A stretch of DNA of 60,000 nt from Takakia lepidozioides (lineage: Eukaryota; Streptophyta; Takakiopsida; Takakiales; Takakiaceae). This document shows, one piece after another, positions 1 through 11,394 of this stretch (within the stretch, counting starts at the first letter, position 1; every line of letters starts with the position of its first letter). The stretch spans positions 42,798,042 to 42,858,041 of the forward strand of contig CM060734.1 of the NCBI GenBank assembly GCA_030704615.1, written 5' to 3'. Both the position numbers and the translations under genes were made by a program. The notes below the pieces were generated by a model. The model searched no databases, was not told the origin of the DNA, and worked only from the letters and a program-made list of their open reading frames with translations.

Positions 1-1027
1 GTCTGAGAAGAACTCCGCTTCAGAGGAAGCCATCTTCCTTCCTCGAGTATGTTTGTACCTTGCTATCGCAGATCTAGTGTAAATCGGTTTACTGCTGTCT
101 CCAGAACACAGTTGAAGAATGAGCAGAGAATATGGCGGAGGAAGCTCAGATAACGACTGTGCATATTATGTTATTCTTTCCAGATATGCAGCCGTCCATT
201 TTAATTACTTTTCTTGTGGGCCCAGTGGTCAGAGTATCCCTAGGGGCAGTGTCGGCAACTGTTAAACCGTTAATCAGAACCTCATCAATAAACCCAATAA
301 CAAAGCCGACTTCCTGGAAGCATGCCACAGGATCTGAGAATGGGATTGCAGATTAAGTAAATGTATCTATATACTACTACAAATGATCATGCGCACCTGG
401 AAAGTTCCAAATGTGAAACGAATGTGGGGTTTGGCTAACAAGGATGACCGTGTATGATATTCCAAAATTTGTCATCAAACTCTCGTTCATTTATATTTAT
501 TTGTTTAAGACTGCGCATCAATTTCTGGATTCGCTGTTCTTTTTAAATATTGAACCCGTTCTAATAAAGAACACGCCGTTTTTTTGGGCGGCACACGTCA
601 GACATCCATAACTGAATACGAACAGCTGTACACCAATTGCTGGCATGTGCACTAATAAGGGAACGACTATGTGTAACGGTCACGCGGGAGGGAATCCGAT
701 GCTTCTAGAGACACGCAAGAACACAGGCAATCCCGCAAGAAATCGAGAGTCACTGCGTTTTTCTACTTTTCGCGCTTAGAGGGAGAGTGGTAGTCAAGCT
801 GGAGAGGGTTCCTTCTAGAATACGAAAGAGAAGAAAGTCTCTTTATTTTACTTCCCTTAGAGAGAGACGCAGAGCAAGAGAGAAAATGACGAGGCGTCGT
901 TTGTTGGAGAACACAGGGCCAAGGCAGCAGGTGAACGCGGGAGACTGATTCACAAGAGCAGACGGAGACTGAGGCAGCGGCTGCGACACAGTCGGCGATA
1001 AGAGTGCGCCAGCCTGTGGAGGCAGAG
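1..1027. other. Intergenic / upstream region, no gene recognised
   Basis: No supported gene lies here. Short reading frames show no conserved motif. From about 942 one plus-strand frame stays open into the first exon of the methyltransferase-like gene, so the last part may be its 5' leader or an extended N-terminus. The 780-960 stretch is purine-rich (AGAGAG runs), common in plant 5' leaders. Confidence 0.4.
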
Positions 1028-1264
1028 ATGATTCGCAGGGACACTGAAGAAGGTGGAAGCACGCGGAACGCCGAACCTGGAGAAGGTCAAGAAACCCTTG
1101 CGCAGACAGAAACTCCAGCAGATGTGAGAGGGAAGAGGAAAGCTGCAGAAAGGGATCAAATTTCAAAACCTAAGAAGGTGCCAGTAAGTTTATCATATAG
1201 TCTGTCTGATTGCCTTTCAAGGAGTCCTTCCTCTTCCATTCTTTAGCAGGAACTACTAAATTGC

Positions 1265-1580
1265 GAGCGTCGTTAACGCCATTCGATTCTCCTCATGAGA
1301 TTTATGTACCTATGTGTTTGAAGAGAGAGTCTGCACTTACTATTCTCCCTAAACTACACTGAATGTCGTTGCCGCCAATCAGTTGCACATGTATGTCATT
1401 AACAACACCGATCCGGCAGGTCGTTATCTTTGTGATTGTCGTTAACGCCGTTCGCTATCGCTCTGCTTTTGTTTTGAATATGGCAGTCTCGCTTTGCATG
1501 TGTAGATTGTGCTGAATTCTTTCACACCATTCATGGTGAGTTTCCTTGATACAGAGTGATGGTCGTTACCGCCATTCACT
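1265..1580. repeat. Intron-1 copies of a short GTCGTTaACGCC(G/A)TTC-type inverted motif
   Basis: Between the first and second exons of the methyltransferase-like gene the motif GTCGTTAACGCC or close variants occurs near 1268, 1364, 1437 and 1562, each flanked by partial ATTC/GAAT arms. It is the same family as the longer palindromes of the intron at 3.5-4.3 kb. Confidence 0.5.
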
Positions 1581-3588
1581 ATTTGCAAATCACGTCAGTC
1601 AGAACTGAATGGCATCGTGCAGAAAACTGTGAGGTCGAAGCCTACAGGATCAGAGGGGAAAGGATCTGGAGAGGGACGAGTCCGCAAAAAGCTTAGAGAA
1701 TACAGATGAAAGAGATGAATCCGAAGTGCACTACCTTGACAAGGTGAAAGAACTCATGTCATTCCAGAAGGTAAACTCTCAGGAGGTTATAAGGGACATG
1801 CTCGTATCTGGAGGGCGTCTGGACATACCTCTGTGCCGGATGATATCAATGCCTGTTGTGCGTCCACCTCTTTCCCATGACATAACAAAAATTGGAGAGT
1901 GATTTTGTGCATGGATATAGACTTGGTGCACAAGTTTTTTATGTGTCACTGACGGATAAAATGGGGAAAAGCACATTAGTGTCTCCAGAGATCAGTGATA
2001 ACTGGGATGAGTGCTGGAAAGATGCCAATGAGGAGTTCGAGCTGGGCCTCATGATGGGAAAGAACACCCAGCAATTCTGCAAACCACATGTTCTTCGTCT
2101 GGGACGGCAACCACCGATTGCTGGCATGGATGGGATACATTCAGAAACCCATTCGAAAGACAAAGACAAAGCATGTTGCTGTGGAGGCAATGGTTTTGGA
2201 TCCAGGAAACGACATCGCTAGGCTTCTTACAGCTATGCACGACGTGAACAAGTAAGTCATCCAGGAGTTTCATTCCCTCTGGGTGTTTGTTAATCCTCAA
2301 AAACAGTGTTAAGGAATGCAATGTTTCCAATGTTTTTGCAGATCGACAGAGAAATCGCATGTGACAACAAAGCTTGTTCACACACTATTCCGAATTCAGA
2401 GGATTGGTCTGATGAAGCTGGATGATTTTCGGACAGTACTACCACCCAATATCATCAGAAGTGCGAAACAGGAAGAGCTGCAGGACTTGGTATTCTTTGA
2501 CACGAGAGGCGTTTCTGGAGTACATGTATGCGGTAAAGCCCGAGTCTGTAATCTGTTTACTTTTCGAATACATGTTTGTAGTCCTTCGGAGCTAATCACT
2601 ACTTGAATGAATGCAGCAAGAACTGGCAGAGGCAGCTGAGAGGGGAAAATCCGAATATTACGCACTACACCAGAAGACTAAGAGGACATCAAAGGGTGTG
2701 GAAGCTGCAATAAAGAAGGAGTTTGAAATGCGAAGAACCAAATTGATGTCAGCCTTCGGAAAGCAGCTTAGAATAGTAGATCCTGGACTTGGTCCTGAGT
2801 TCCTTCAGCAGATCAAAACACACTATGACAAGCATGTGCATCCGGAGATGCAGCAGGAGAAATTGCACCGGCTGGCCATATCGATGGTCGACCCACAAAC
2901 CAAATAAGGTGGCTGGAGATATGGAACTCAGATCAAACAGTAAAGGAACTTGAATCAGTTCCCAAAGAGCACCATACAGCCTGACACAAAGGTGGAAGGA
3001 ATCAGTGATTTGGTGTTTGATAACTGGCTCCCAAGGCTAAATTGGAGTCAGGTGTTGTATTCGAACATGCTGTTTCTTCTCTTCAAGTATGTGAGTGTTC
3101 CTTTTTTGCAATTCTGACAAAATATATAATTTGCAGCTCGAAAAAAGCGCAACCGTCATTTGTGCTGGATCAGACTTTGAAGGACTGAACATGCGATTGT
3201 TATCCCTCCCCCCAAATGTCATTGGAGGCATTAATAAGGAGTGGAGAGGTCTCACCTGGAGATACTGTTTTTTCGGGCCCCCCCAGAGTTCTCCAAAGAT
3301 GGTGGTAACCTCTTTACGTCCTTCAACGACCTGTTTTTGAAACACAAGTTAGGTTGGAGGAGAGTGGGCCATGTGCGCGGTGGACACCGGTGCAATGTCA
3401 TACTTGAAACTATACTGGTTTTTTTGGAAGCAAAAAAATGTGGCTCCTTATGGATGCATCTCGATCAAGATGAATGTACGCTGACGACATCACTCTTTTG
3501 TCGAGTCCTTCTAGCGAGTATATGAATTCACCTGGTTAGGATCTAAGGGTGCAATTATATTGTCCCTGATTAGAATTGATAATGTCCT

Positions 3589-4189
3589 TGAATGGCGTTG
3601 ACGACATTCACATACGGAGTTGTTGAGAGGTCCTCAGAGTTATTTAAATTTTTGTAATGTCCATAGAGGTTACAGTGAGGGTTCCTCACTTCATTTTGCT
3701 GAATGTCAATGCAGACATTCAGTTGTTCTGCATTGTTTTTGCCTCTTGCGATGAATCTGGAGGCTTGATAAGCTCTGTTTTAAGAAATCCAAAGTGAATG
3801 TCGTTGACGACATTCACAGCTGTGTCTGTATTATTCAACAACGACAAATTAATTTACATGGATTGGGAGCTAAGTAATTGGTTCTTTTTTTGTATTTTTG
3901 TGAATGGCGTTGACGCCATTCACATACAGTGATGTTGTGAGGTCCTCAGTGATAGGTTCGTTATGAATGTGCATTGAGTTTTCCTGGAGGGTTCCTTACT
4001 CAATTTTTTGATTTCCATCCTGTGATTTTGCTTCATTTAAGTAATAATTTGGCTTCATTAGTGAATGTCGTTGACGACATTCACTTCTATGTCTGTGTCA
4101 TTTCTAAACGATAATTTGCATTCACCTGGATTAGGGTGTATTTACAGTGTCATTGAATGGAATGTTCTGAATGGCGTTGACGACATTCA
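3589..4189. repeat. Array of six palindromes in an intron of the methyltransferase-like gene
   Basis: Inverted repeats with arms such as GTGAATGTCGT / ACGACATTCAC around a 2-base centre lie at 3589-3610, 3699-3722 (variant), 3794-3817, 3900-3923, 4061-4084 and 4168-4189. Two are perfect 24-mers of the same sequence (3794 and 4061); the one at 3900 carries compensating changes in both arms (TGGCGT/ACGCCA). The surrounding sequence (AGGTCCTCAG, GGGTTCCT..CTCA) also recurs at about 265-310 bp, so the array is a tandem duplication of a two-palindrome unit. No coding potential is seen here. Confidence 0.75.
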
Positions 4190-6198
4190 TATCTGGAGCA
4201 GTAGTGTGGTCCTGAAAGGTCCTTGGAGCAGTTCTCAGAGCCATTTCAATCTATGTTTTATTCTTTCTGTTCTACTTGCATCTTACTCACTGAGCGCTTT
4301 TGTGGGTTGGGATTTATCTCCTTTTTTCAGGTACACGAAATATGTGCTTATGGAAGGAAATCACCTGAGCGGAATTCCCGACTATCTTGACTGTGGTCGG
4401 ACCCTGCAAACGATCCAACCATGTATACTGCAGGGATATTGAAGGACTGGAGTCCTTCTCACTTCAGAGACTGTGGGTGGTACCTTGACTGCCCACCTGA
4501 GCACACGACCTTTCAAGAACAGCATATGAAATACTTGAACAATAACGCTGAGATGCTGGCGCCTTTGACTGACGAAGAGTATCAACGAAACATAGCAACA
4601 TTGGCTGCCAAGGAGCCTGATGCTCAGGGAACGCCGCAGAAGGGAAAGAAGGCGGGCCGCAAACCAAAAGACAAGGCTGTTGATGTCATAGCCATCTCAC
4701 CAGCAAAGCCAAAGGACAAAGACAAGTCCAAAGAGAAGGAAAAGGACAAGGGGAAGGAGAATGAAAAGGAGATGGAGAGTGGGCAGGACTTTACTGCTGG
4801 AGAATACCCGCACTCTTCAGTGCGTGTTCGATGCCAAGCCACACCCTTCCCGTTCTGATTCAGCAGGAGAGATGAAAATTGTTAATGAGGGTTGGCTTTC
4901 GATGATGCAGAGTCGAAAGAGAGGATACACTGGGGTGCCATCCCCTACCTGGGACAATATAATCTCATTCCTCAATCTGGTGAGAATTCCACTTTCTTTC
5001 CTTTTTCTCTGAAAGTTTCGTTGGCAGTATTTCAGTCTCGTTCTTTGAAAACAATCTTGCCATCGTTCTTATAAAAAACATGTCTGTTGCAGGTGAGCAC
5101 AGGTCCCACCTTCGTGTGCGGTGTGCAGAAAACTTATGCGGCCGACATTGTCATTCTCAACATCCCCCGGATGGCCAGGCTGTGCCAGAAGTTCTTCCAA
5201 AGGGCAAGACGCCAGGCTGGAACAAATTCGAGGACAACTACTGGAGTTGGGTGTTCGGGTTCTGTAACAATTTCCTCTCTGATGCAGGACACTTCTGCTT
5301 TTTCAGTCATGTGACAATGATAGTCGTCGGGCATTGGCATCATACCTCAAGTCTTCAGGGTTTGAAGTTTTGCGCACATGGAATTGTGTGAACAGCCTCT
5401 ACCTTGTGAAAGGGGGTTTCCCTGGTCAGCTGGTATGCGTCTCCCTTCTGCTTGTGCTTTGATCATGAGTTTCAATTTTCTCTGCAGCTCCACTCTAGTA
5501 GAATGTTTTATGATCGACACCGATCATCACCGATTCATGATTTTTTGTGTCAGAGTTCTGAATAGCCGATGTACACACTTCCACTATAGATTGTGTTTAC
5601 CACACTAACCTGCTATCTTTGCCAGACGAGGATGTTCGAGGCGATCTGCCTGCGGAGGATTCGCACATCAAAGACACCATCCTCCATCCGCAGCTTTGAG
5701 ATTTCTGACCAGGGTTGTTTCGTCAACCCCCCTATGAGCCCCATGTCGATGACATTTTGTACAACTTCATGCAGTCCAGTCAGACTCTGAAGAGACCAGA
5801 TGGCACTCCCTGGAGAGGTGCAAAGGAAAAGTCACCAGCATTCATGCAAATACTGCTGGAGTCATGCAGCCACCGCTCTGCACGGGTGGTCGATCTTTCT
5901 GTGTCCACAGGTTCGTTTTTTCCCTTCCGAATTGGTTTCCTTTCAACAGTTTCATCTGCTTAAATCCCCCCTCCAAACTGTTCATGTTCTCCTGTCTGGT
6001 GCAGGAGCAACTTACCACGCATGCAAGGCAGGCGGAAGAAGCCTTTTTGGCATGGAGGGTGATTCTGACCTCTACAACACCGTGCTCCTCCCCCTTTTGT
6101 CTGGCTCCACTTTAGGCACACAGACTGATCGGATTCAAATTCAAAATGATGACGATCCCGAAGATAAGCAGGTCGACAACGACTTTTCATGTGAGTAA

Positions 6199-6974
6199 GT
6201 GCTAAACCCTCTTTGGGAGTCATACTCAATTTCTCGATAACATCAAAGTTACAGTAATAACTTTTTCAGGCTGTCTTTCAGGAAAGGCAGCGGTGGATCT
6301 TCAGGAGATACAGTCATTTCTGGCGAGTCTGTTTTCGACAGCCCCCTTTCCAATTTTCTGCTTCCTGTTTATGCCGAAGCAATGGCACTTCACGCGGCCG
6401 AGTCCCTATCCCCTGACTTTTTAGTGGCCAGCCGGGTTTAAATTGCTATATGTATGAATCCATCTCACAAACCTTCCTGACTCTTCTCATATCCATTGTG
6501 CATTCATCTACACTGTATTCATGCGTGCTCCATTCATGAAAGCTTCCTTTGTACAACATCCATTGTACATTCATCCTCTGTACTCTTTAATCCACCCCAC
6601 AAACCTTCCATACTCATTTCATATTCTTTGTGCATTCGTCAAAAGATTTGGTCATGCATCTTCCTGTCATGAATTTTTGTCATTGCTCAACATCCATTAT
6701 ACATTCATCCATTTTAATCTTATCCATCCGTCATTCATCCATCTATATACATTTTTCACACTCATCCATCTGTTTATCATCCAACTGTACATTCATCCAT
6801 CCTTTATTCAATGCCTTTTATTATGTCGTCCAGCTTGTTTCCGCGGTAAAGGGTGCCAATCCGCGGGAATACACTCCACTTCTTTCTGGGCGCGTGGTGA
6901 CGCGGCCTTCACGTGTGATGATGTGGACTGAGCCCCGTGACGTGGCATTTGCGCAAGGTGACGTGGCGTGAGCG
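6199..6974. repeat. Low-complexity CATTCATCC-type repeat and GC-rich spacer
   Basis: From about 6480 to 6800 the plus strand repeats short pyrimidine-rich words (CATTCATCC, CATCCATTGTACATTCATCC) in an irregular tandem array. The open frames here are products of that repeat. Just before it, an acceptor-like TTTTTTCAG (about 6262-6270) could start a final exon of the methyltransferase-like gene. From 6840 the sequence turns GC-rich, with a near-palindrome at about 6968 (arms GTGAGCGCA/TGCGCTCAC). Confidence 0.55.
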
Positions 6975-7324
6975 CAGTTGCGCTCACGCGCTCACGTGAC
7001 CAGGCTCACGCCGAGGCATCCCTGGTCGTAGGGGTTGTGCAAAACCAGGGGCCAGCTTCTCACTGTGGTGGCAAAGAGAAAATTCCTTTCCCTCCTCTCC
7101 CACATCATGCAATACAAAGTCATGTCAGGCACATACCCCACCTCCTTCATCTGCCCAGACAATCTTCTCAGCTCAGCATGGATTTCCTTAATTCTGGGAT
7201 GCAACTTGTCATCTACAACGAAGGTGTGCACCCTGTTGCCAACCTCAATGCAGAAGCGACCTGGCTCCTTTCTAACCTCTCTGATCTTTATCATTTTTCT
7301 CATCTTTGCAATATCATCCCACCT

Positions 7325-8046
7325 CTGTCGCGCACCTCACTTCGGTAAGCTCCCCTTCAAGTCATAGTTACTCGCTTTGATGCGCGCGCCTAACTCCCAA
7401 GCAGGCCGCCGGGCCAACTCGGAGCTTCGGCTGCTCACTGGGACATATGGTCCCCCTTTGCTCCTCCACAAGACCCTCGCTCACTTTGGGCCTAGTGGAA
7501 ATTCCCTTTGGTTGTTGGCAGTCCGGAACAGCTCCCCACACCTTGGTCGCTTTCCGGCTCGCACGCTTACTCACTAGTTTTTGGTCAACAATGAGCTTGC
7601 ACCGTTCTCAGGGTTACTACTCCCTATATATACTTCTTTGACTGTCCGCGGGGGTTTCACAAACAACCTAGTCATTTTATGGCGAACCACCACGAAGACC
7701 CTCGATTCCCGGTGATGAGTCGCGGTGAGTCTTGGCCCACCACCACGGCCCCATTGGACCGTGATGAGTCCCAAGACTCCCCACGACTCCCACCACAAGG
7801 TCTCCGCCCCATAGTGAGTCCTATGCCACCCCCACTAAGACCCACTAAGCTACCACCACCCCTCGTGGGACCACCCCCACCGCAACCCGGTGTGTGGGGC
7901 TCCACCTAGTGAGCGCCTCCGCCTCCTTGAGTGCCTTGGGCATTCAAGGGTGCTTCAGCCCCCGTACCTATTGTTGCCACTGCCCCCACCACAGGGGCAG
8001 CCCATTTTGTGTCCCGACCCCCTGCCCTCAAGGCAAAGGGCCGCAA
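7325..8046. mobile_element. 722-bp insertion in the PPR pseudogene with CACCT target-site duplication
   Basis: The PPR frame is broken between YVLQLAG and RWDDIAK. CACCT precedes the insert (7320-7324) and recurs after it (8047-8051). The related plus-strand PPR copy at 11.69 kb runs straight through this point, which defines the insert. It starts CTGTCGCG and ends GGCCGCAA, contains a TATA-like stretch near 7624-7631 and is rich in CCCACCAC words. A solo LTR or short non-autonomous element fits the 5-bp duplication; the family is unknown. Confidence 0.65.
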
Positions 8047-8116
8047 CACCTGCCAGCTGCAACACATAAGTCGCGGCATCATGTTCATCCCAATTGAGGA
8101 TAGATGTTGCCGCACG

Positions 8117-8205
8117 ACCCCACCCCCCAAAGAGGGCAACAGCCGCAAGGTGAAGTGGCTCTTAGTTACGTCGGCCTCGGCCGGAGTCTTCTCTCTCTCT
8201 CTCTC
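8117..8205. mobile_element. 89-bp insertion flanked by a 9-bp direct repeat
   Basis: TGCCGCACG occurs at 8108-8116 and again at 8206-8214; the paralogous PPR copy has a single corresponding site. The insert starts ACCCCACCC and ends in a CT microsatellite. A 9-bp duplication is the size made by Mutator-like transposases, but no inverted ends are visible, so a filler or slippage origin is possible. Confidence 0.5.
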
Positions 8206-8470
8206 TGCCGCACGTTCAGCCATTTCCACATTGCCATGGATTCTGCAGGCACCAAGCAAGGCCTTCCACACCACAACATCTGGATTGATTGGCAGTTTAT
8301 AAATCATGTCCACTGCCTCATCCAATTGTCCCGCACGTCCAAGAAGGTCCACCATGCAGCCAAAGTGCTTTACTGTCGGAGTAACACCATGATCTTGATT
8401 CAGAGAATCGAAGTAGCGTCTTCCTTCATTTAGTAGGCCAGTGTGGCTGCATGTAGAGAGAACACATATA

Positions 8471-11127
8471 AAGTGATACTGTTCGGCTTCAAGCCGTTCT
8501 TTTACATTCCTTCAAATAGTTGCAGGACCTCCCTATGACAACCATGTTGTGGGCATATCCTACGATCATCACATTCCACGACACTGTAGATGCATATATT
8601 GATACAAAGTTATTTTCAGATCGTTTTTGATCTTAAGGCAGACAGTTTAGGCATTGTATTGCCAAAGCAGGGCAATTCGCGAGTTATCTGGGAATCGTTG
8701 GTAAAGCACATAGGAATTTAGATTATGTCTGAGACGACCATGGAGGAGCTCTGGCGTCAAAATGATCGTAGGGAGCTGCATCGACAGCGAGTTAGGCTGC
8801 CAATTCGGTACCAGTAACGACAACATGCACCTGTTCGAAACAATACATGACGACTATTCCAGTCCCGGATTGCGATCTCTCTATTCTCCTGCCTTTCAAG
8901 TCCAGTAAGCGCGGAGGAGTCTTTGGCAATTGGAGGAAACAATCTGTACAGCGATGAAATATCGCGATAAAGCAAGTGTTGCATCGGAGCAAACGACGGG
9001 TGAAGGAGCTTCCCGGCGAAGTTTTGAACTCCTCAGCGATGCAAGGTGTGTAGGAGGAGACTCCAGATGAGCTGTGACCCAGTGGCAGGGCCAAAGACCC
9101 CCTGGGGGCACCACCAGTATTTTTACTGCCAGGAAGCGGCAGACTACCTGTATGGCGAAACCATGGAAACCAACCAAAGGTGTGGGCTTGATTCCTAAGG
9201 CCCTGTCTCCTGGGGCTTCACACCTGTGCTCTTCACACATGTACATAGAGATGCACACACATCCTTTTTGAAAGAGGGTTAGTTTTTATAGATTTTTAGC
9301 AAACAATGCTATAAGGTCCTTTCTTGGAACAAGCTTGAACAACAAATGAAACAAATAAATTCAAAGGTCAAGATAGTATAGTAAGTCACCCTCTGAAACA
9401 AGTGATGCTTGGGATGCACTAAATCGCTCGGTAGAATGGTACTCAAATCTGGTCCTCCTCCGGCACTCCTACTCGTCCTCAAGTCTCCCACTTCATGGAG
9501 CGCTTCATCTACTTCTCACCTCAAATGGCCACAAAGCCTTGAGCTAGGACTATCCTGCTCTCACTATGCTTGCTTCTAATACTAGAGAGCCACAAGCTCA
9601 ACTTTCTAGGAACTAGCTCCCTCAAGCTCAAAATTAACTACACAAGCAAGAGGCCAAAACAAGGAAATGATACTTGATTTAAGAACAAGAGGAGCCTGCT
9701 CTTCTTTTATTGTGTTTTTGGGGCCTCTAAAACTAGTGAATGATAGTCTTAAACTTATTTTTCCTACATGAGTCTATAATTTAAAAATGATAGAACACCA
9801 TAAAATAATCACCATGGATGGAAAACCTTGGTATTAATGATAAATTTGGTTTTTCATTCATCCAATGGATGACCAATTGGCGCTAGGTTGTCTTCTCATC
9901 CCTCCAGCTTGCAGGTCGAATTTCCAGTTTTCATCCATTGGATGAACTAGAATTCCATTTGATCGCCTTTCGCAACTGCCTCCGGTGTGATAATTTGATG
10001 CCGTCTCTCATCACCTCCAAAAATCCCCAAACTTGGTGACAAATTATAATTAGATGGCCCATAGCTGCCCGTAAAATCTCAAAATATTCATCAGGTGCAC
10101 TCACAGATTCTGGGGCTTGCCTTAAATTTTCCGAAAATTTTGGATTTTATTCAATACTCTAGCTCCAGCAGCTTGGCCCCTCCCTGGCAGTTGTGGCAGG
10201 GATATTGGAAACTAAACTCAAACTGGTTTCTTCCTCTTTACCTTTCCCTTTGCGGTTCAACTTGTTCTACTAACAGTTCTGAACTTTAGAAATCATTGAA
10301 AGATTGCAAGTTTCATTGTCCAATACCACGATAGAGCTAGGTTTTCCACTACCTCACAGTCATTCAAGTTCAATTTGATAGCGTCTGTTGAAATTATCAC
10401 TCTTTTGGTTTATGTACCACTCTCTGTTCCACCCCAATTACATCATGGAAGTGAGGGTAGATGTCCATTATTATGTTTAAGGAGAGGACGAGCTTGCATG
10501 AAGTGGCGAAGCTCTTGTCAAATTTCCCTTTCTAGCTTAGTGGCAACGGCCATATTGCATAAGACGGCGAATCTATGGCCAAAATTTCCATATTATTAAG
10601 TTTATATCTATGTTCATAAGCCCCTTGGCCATAGAGTACCATGGGAGGCGTTGCTAACTAGCTTTATAAGTGGTTAAGCTATTTTGTAGAGAGCTGCCAA
10701 AAAAGCAGAGCCCAACACTAAAGTGCCGGCGCCTTAGGCGCCTTTGGGCTGGAGGTCAACCAAGGAGGTTGCCTAGAATTGCCATGGAAAGGCGCATCTA
10801 ACACGGGTGGCGCGGCCTTCCTCCGTGGAGGGAGTTGACCCCTGGAGCAAAGTACGGGTTGCTGGTACACTGCGTGGCAGCAATTTTCTCTTCAAAATTG
10901 AAGGTAGTTTGTTATATGAGCTTTCATGAATATGTTCAAAAGAGACCCACCTTCTTTCTTTCTTCATTCGTTAGTAGGATCTCAAGGCTGGTCTTCATAA
11001 TGCTCTTTTCATAATTACGCAAAGCAAGCAGACCTTATTTCCTAAGCCCCCAACTTCTATTTTAAGTGTGCTCGTATTACTCACATTGATGAAATATTCG
11101 AGTCATATTGATGGATATTGCTACTGG
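8471..11127. other. Long non-genic stretch with scattered inverted repeats
   Basis: No convincing coding sequence was found on either strand. Visible structure is limited to two small palindromes of the TCATCCA-TGGATGA type (about 9857-9872 and 9932-9947) and a GGCGCCT/AGGCGCC palindrome near 10726-10741. AT content rises from 9.3 to 10.6 kb. It is probably old transposon debris and intergenic DNA. Confidence 0.45.
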
Positions 11128-11260
11128 AGTGAGCCCCTCACAAAGGTTTGCTCTTGTTCCGCCCAGACTAGGGGCACGGCCACAATGCTATCCCTGTGTC
11201 TTCAGGTTGCCCCGAGTTTAAATTTCAGTCTCGTGCCGAGGGTGGGTAAACCCTTGAGGT
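11128..11260 (+). repeat. Dispersed repeat copy (SINE-like, related copy at 14,545)
   Basis: The start, GGAGTGAGCCCCTC followed by CAAAGGT, recurs almost exactly near 14,545-14,567, and a shorter piece is near 19,022. Both long copies later contain GGCCACAA-GCTA. The copy here contains GAGTTTAAATTTC, loosely like a pol III B box. A short interspersed element is possible but unproven. Confidence 0.35.
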
Positions 11261-11394
11261 CATCCATAATGGCCTCTCCCATGTCACAGACTGGAAACAA
11301 GTTCAGAGAGGTCAGGCTCAGCCTGATGAGAATACCCCCGGACATTGTAGCAGAAAACGAATATTGTCTTCAGGCCACCCTCACATTGGGCATT

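Larger units (their letters stand above)
1028..6198 (+). pseudogene. Decayed multi-exon gene: ParB-like segment plus beta-class DNA methyltransferase-like segment
   Basis: A charged N-terminal exon (about 1028-1191, donor GTAAGT) is followed by later exons. Around 2089-2130 a ParB-like motif reads MFFVWDGNHRLLAW, resembling the DG-x-HRL-x-A motif of ParB/Srx nuclease-like folds. Further exons lie at 2341-2536, 2614-3085, 3137-3530, 4331-4860 (Lys/Glu-rich linker), 5094-5435, 5630-5910 and 6005-6198. The last two join across an intron at 5911-6004 to read VVDLSVSTGATYHACKAGG..GMEGD, which fits the SAM-binding motif I of N6-adenine/N4-cytosine methyltransferases. Upstream, ADIVILNIP sits where DPPY (motif IV) is expected, so the order IV then I suggests the beta class and the catalytic motif is divergent or lost. 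Single-base frameshifts occur in exons (near 1925, 2085, 2907, 2950), often at short homopolymers. It therefore looks like a pseudogene, or the assembly has indels. Any DNA-methylation role is inference. Confidence 0.55.
6975..8470 (-). pseudogene. DYW-class PPR protein pseudogene (C-terminal fragment), interrupted by two insertions
   Basis: Reading right to left, the frame gives HTGLLNEGRRYFDSL, GCMVDLLGRAGQLDEAVDM and NPDVVVWKALLGACRIHGNV, the typical end of a PPR tract and E domain. After the insertions it resumes as WDDIAKMRKMIKIREVRKEPG, IEVGNRVHTFVVDDKLHP and IKEIHAELRRLSGQMKEVG, the E+ and start of the DYW deaminase. One frameshift later come FVLHDVGEEGKEFSLCHHSE and KLA, which include the HxE zinc/catalytic motif; nothing corresponding to the CxxC and terminal DYW follows. 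Intact proteins of this family perform C-to-U RNA editing in organelles. This copy lacks its N-terminal repeats, is frameshifted and truncated, and is not functional. Confidence 0.85.

Noticed and set aside
6521-6971. Frames of 113-136 codons in the CATTCATCC region
   Set aside because: They are products of the low-complexity repeat.
7325-8046. Insert with TG..CA ends as a definite solo LTR
   Set aside because: With TG/CA ends the flanks do not form a matching 5-bp duplication; only the CACCT duplicate with other ends fits, so the class is left open.
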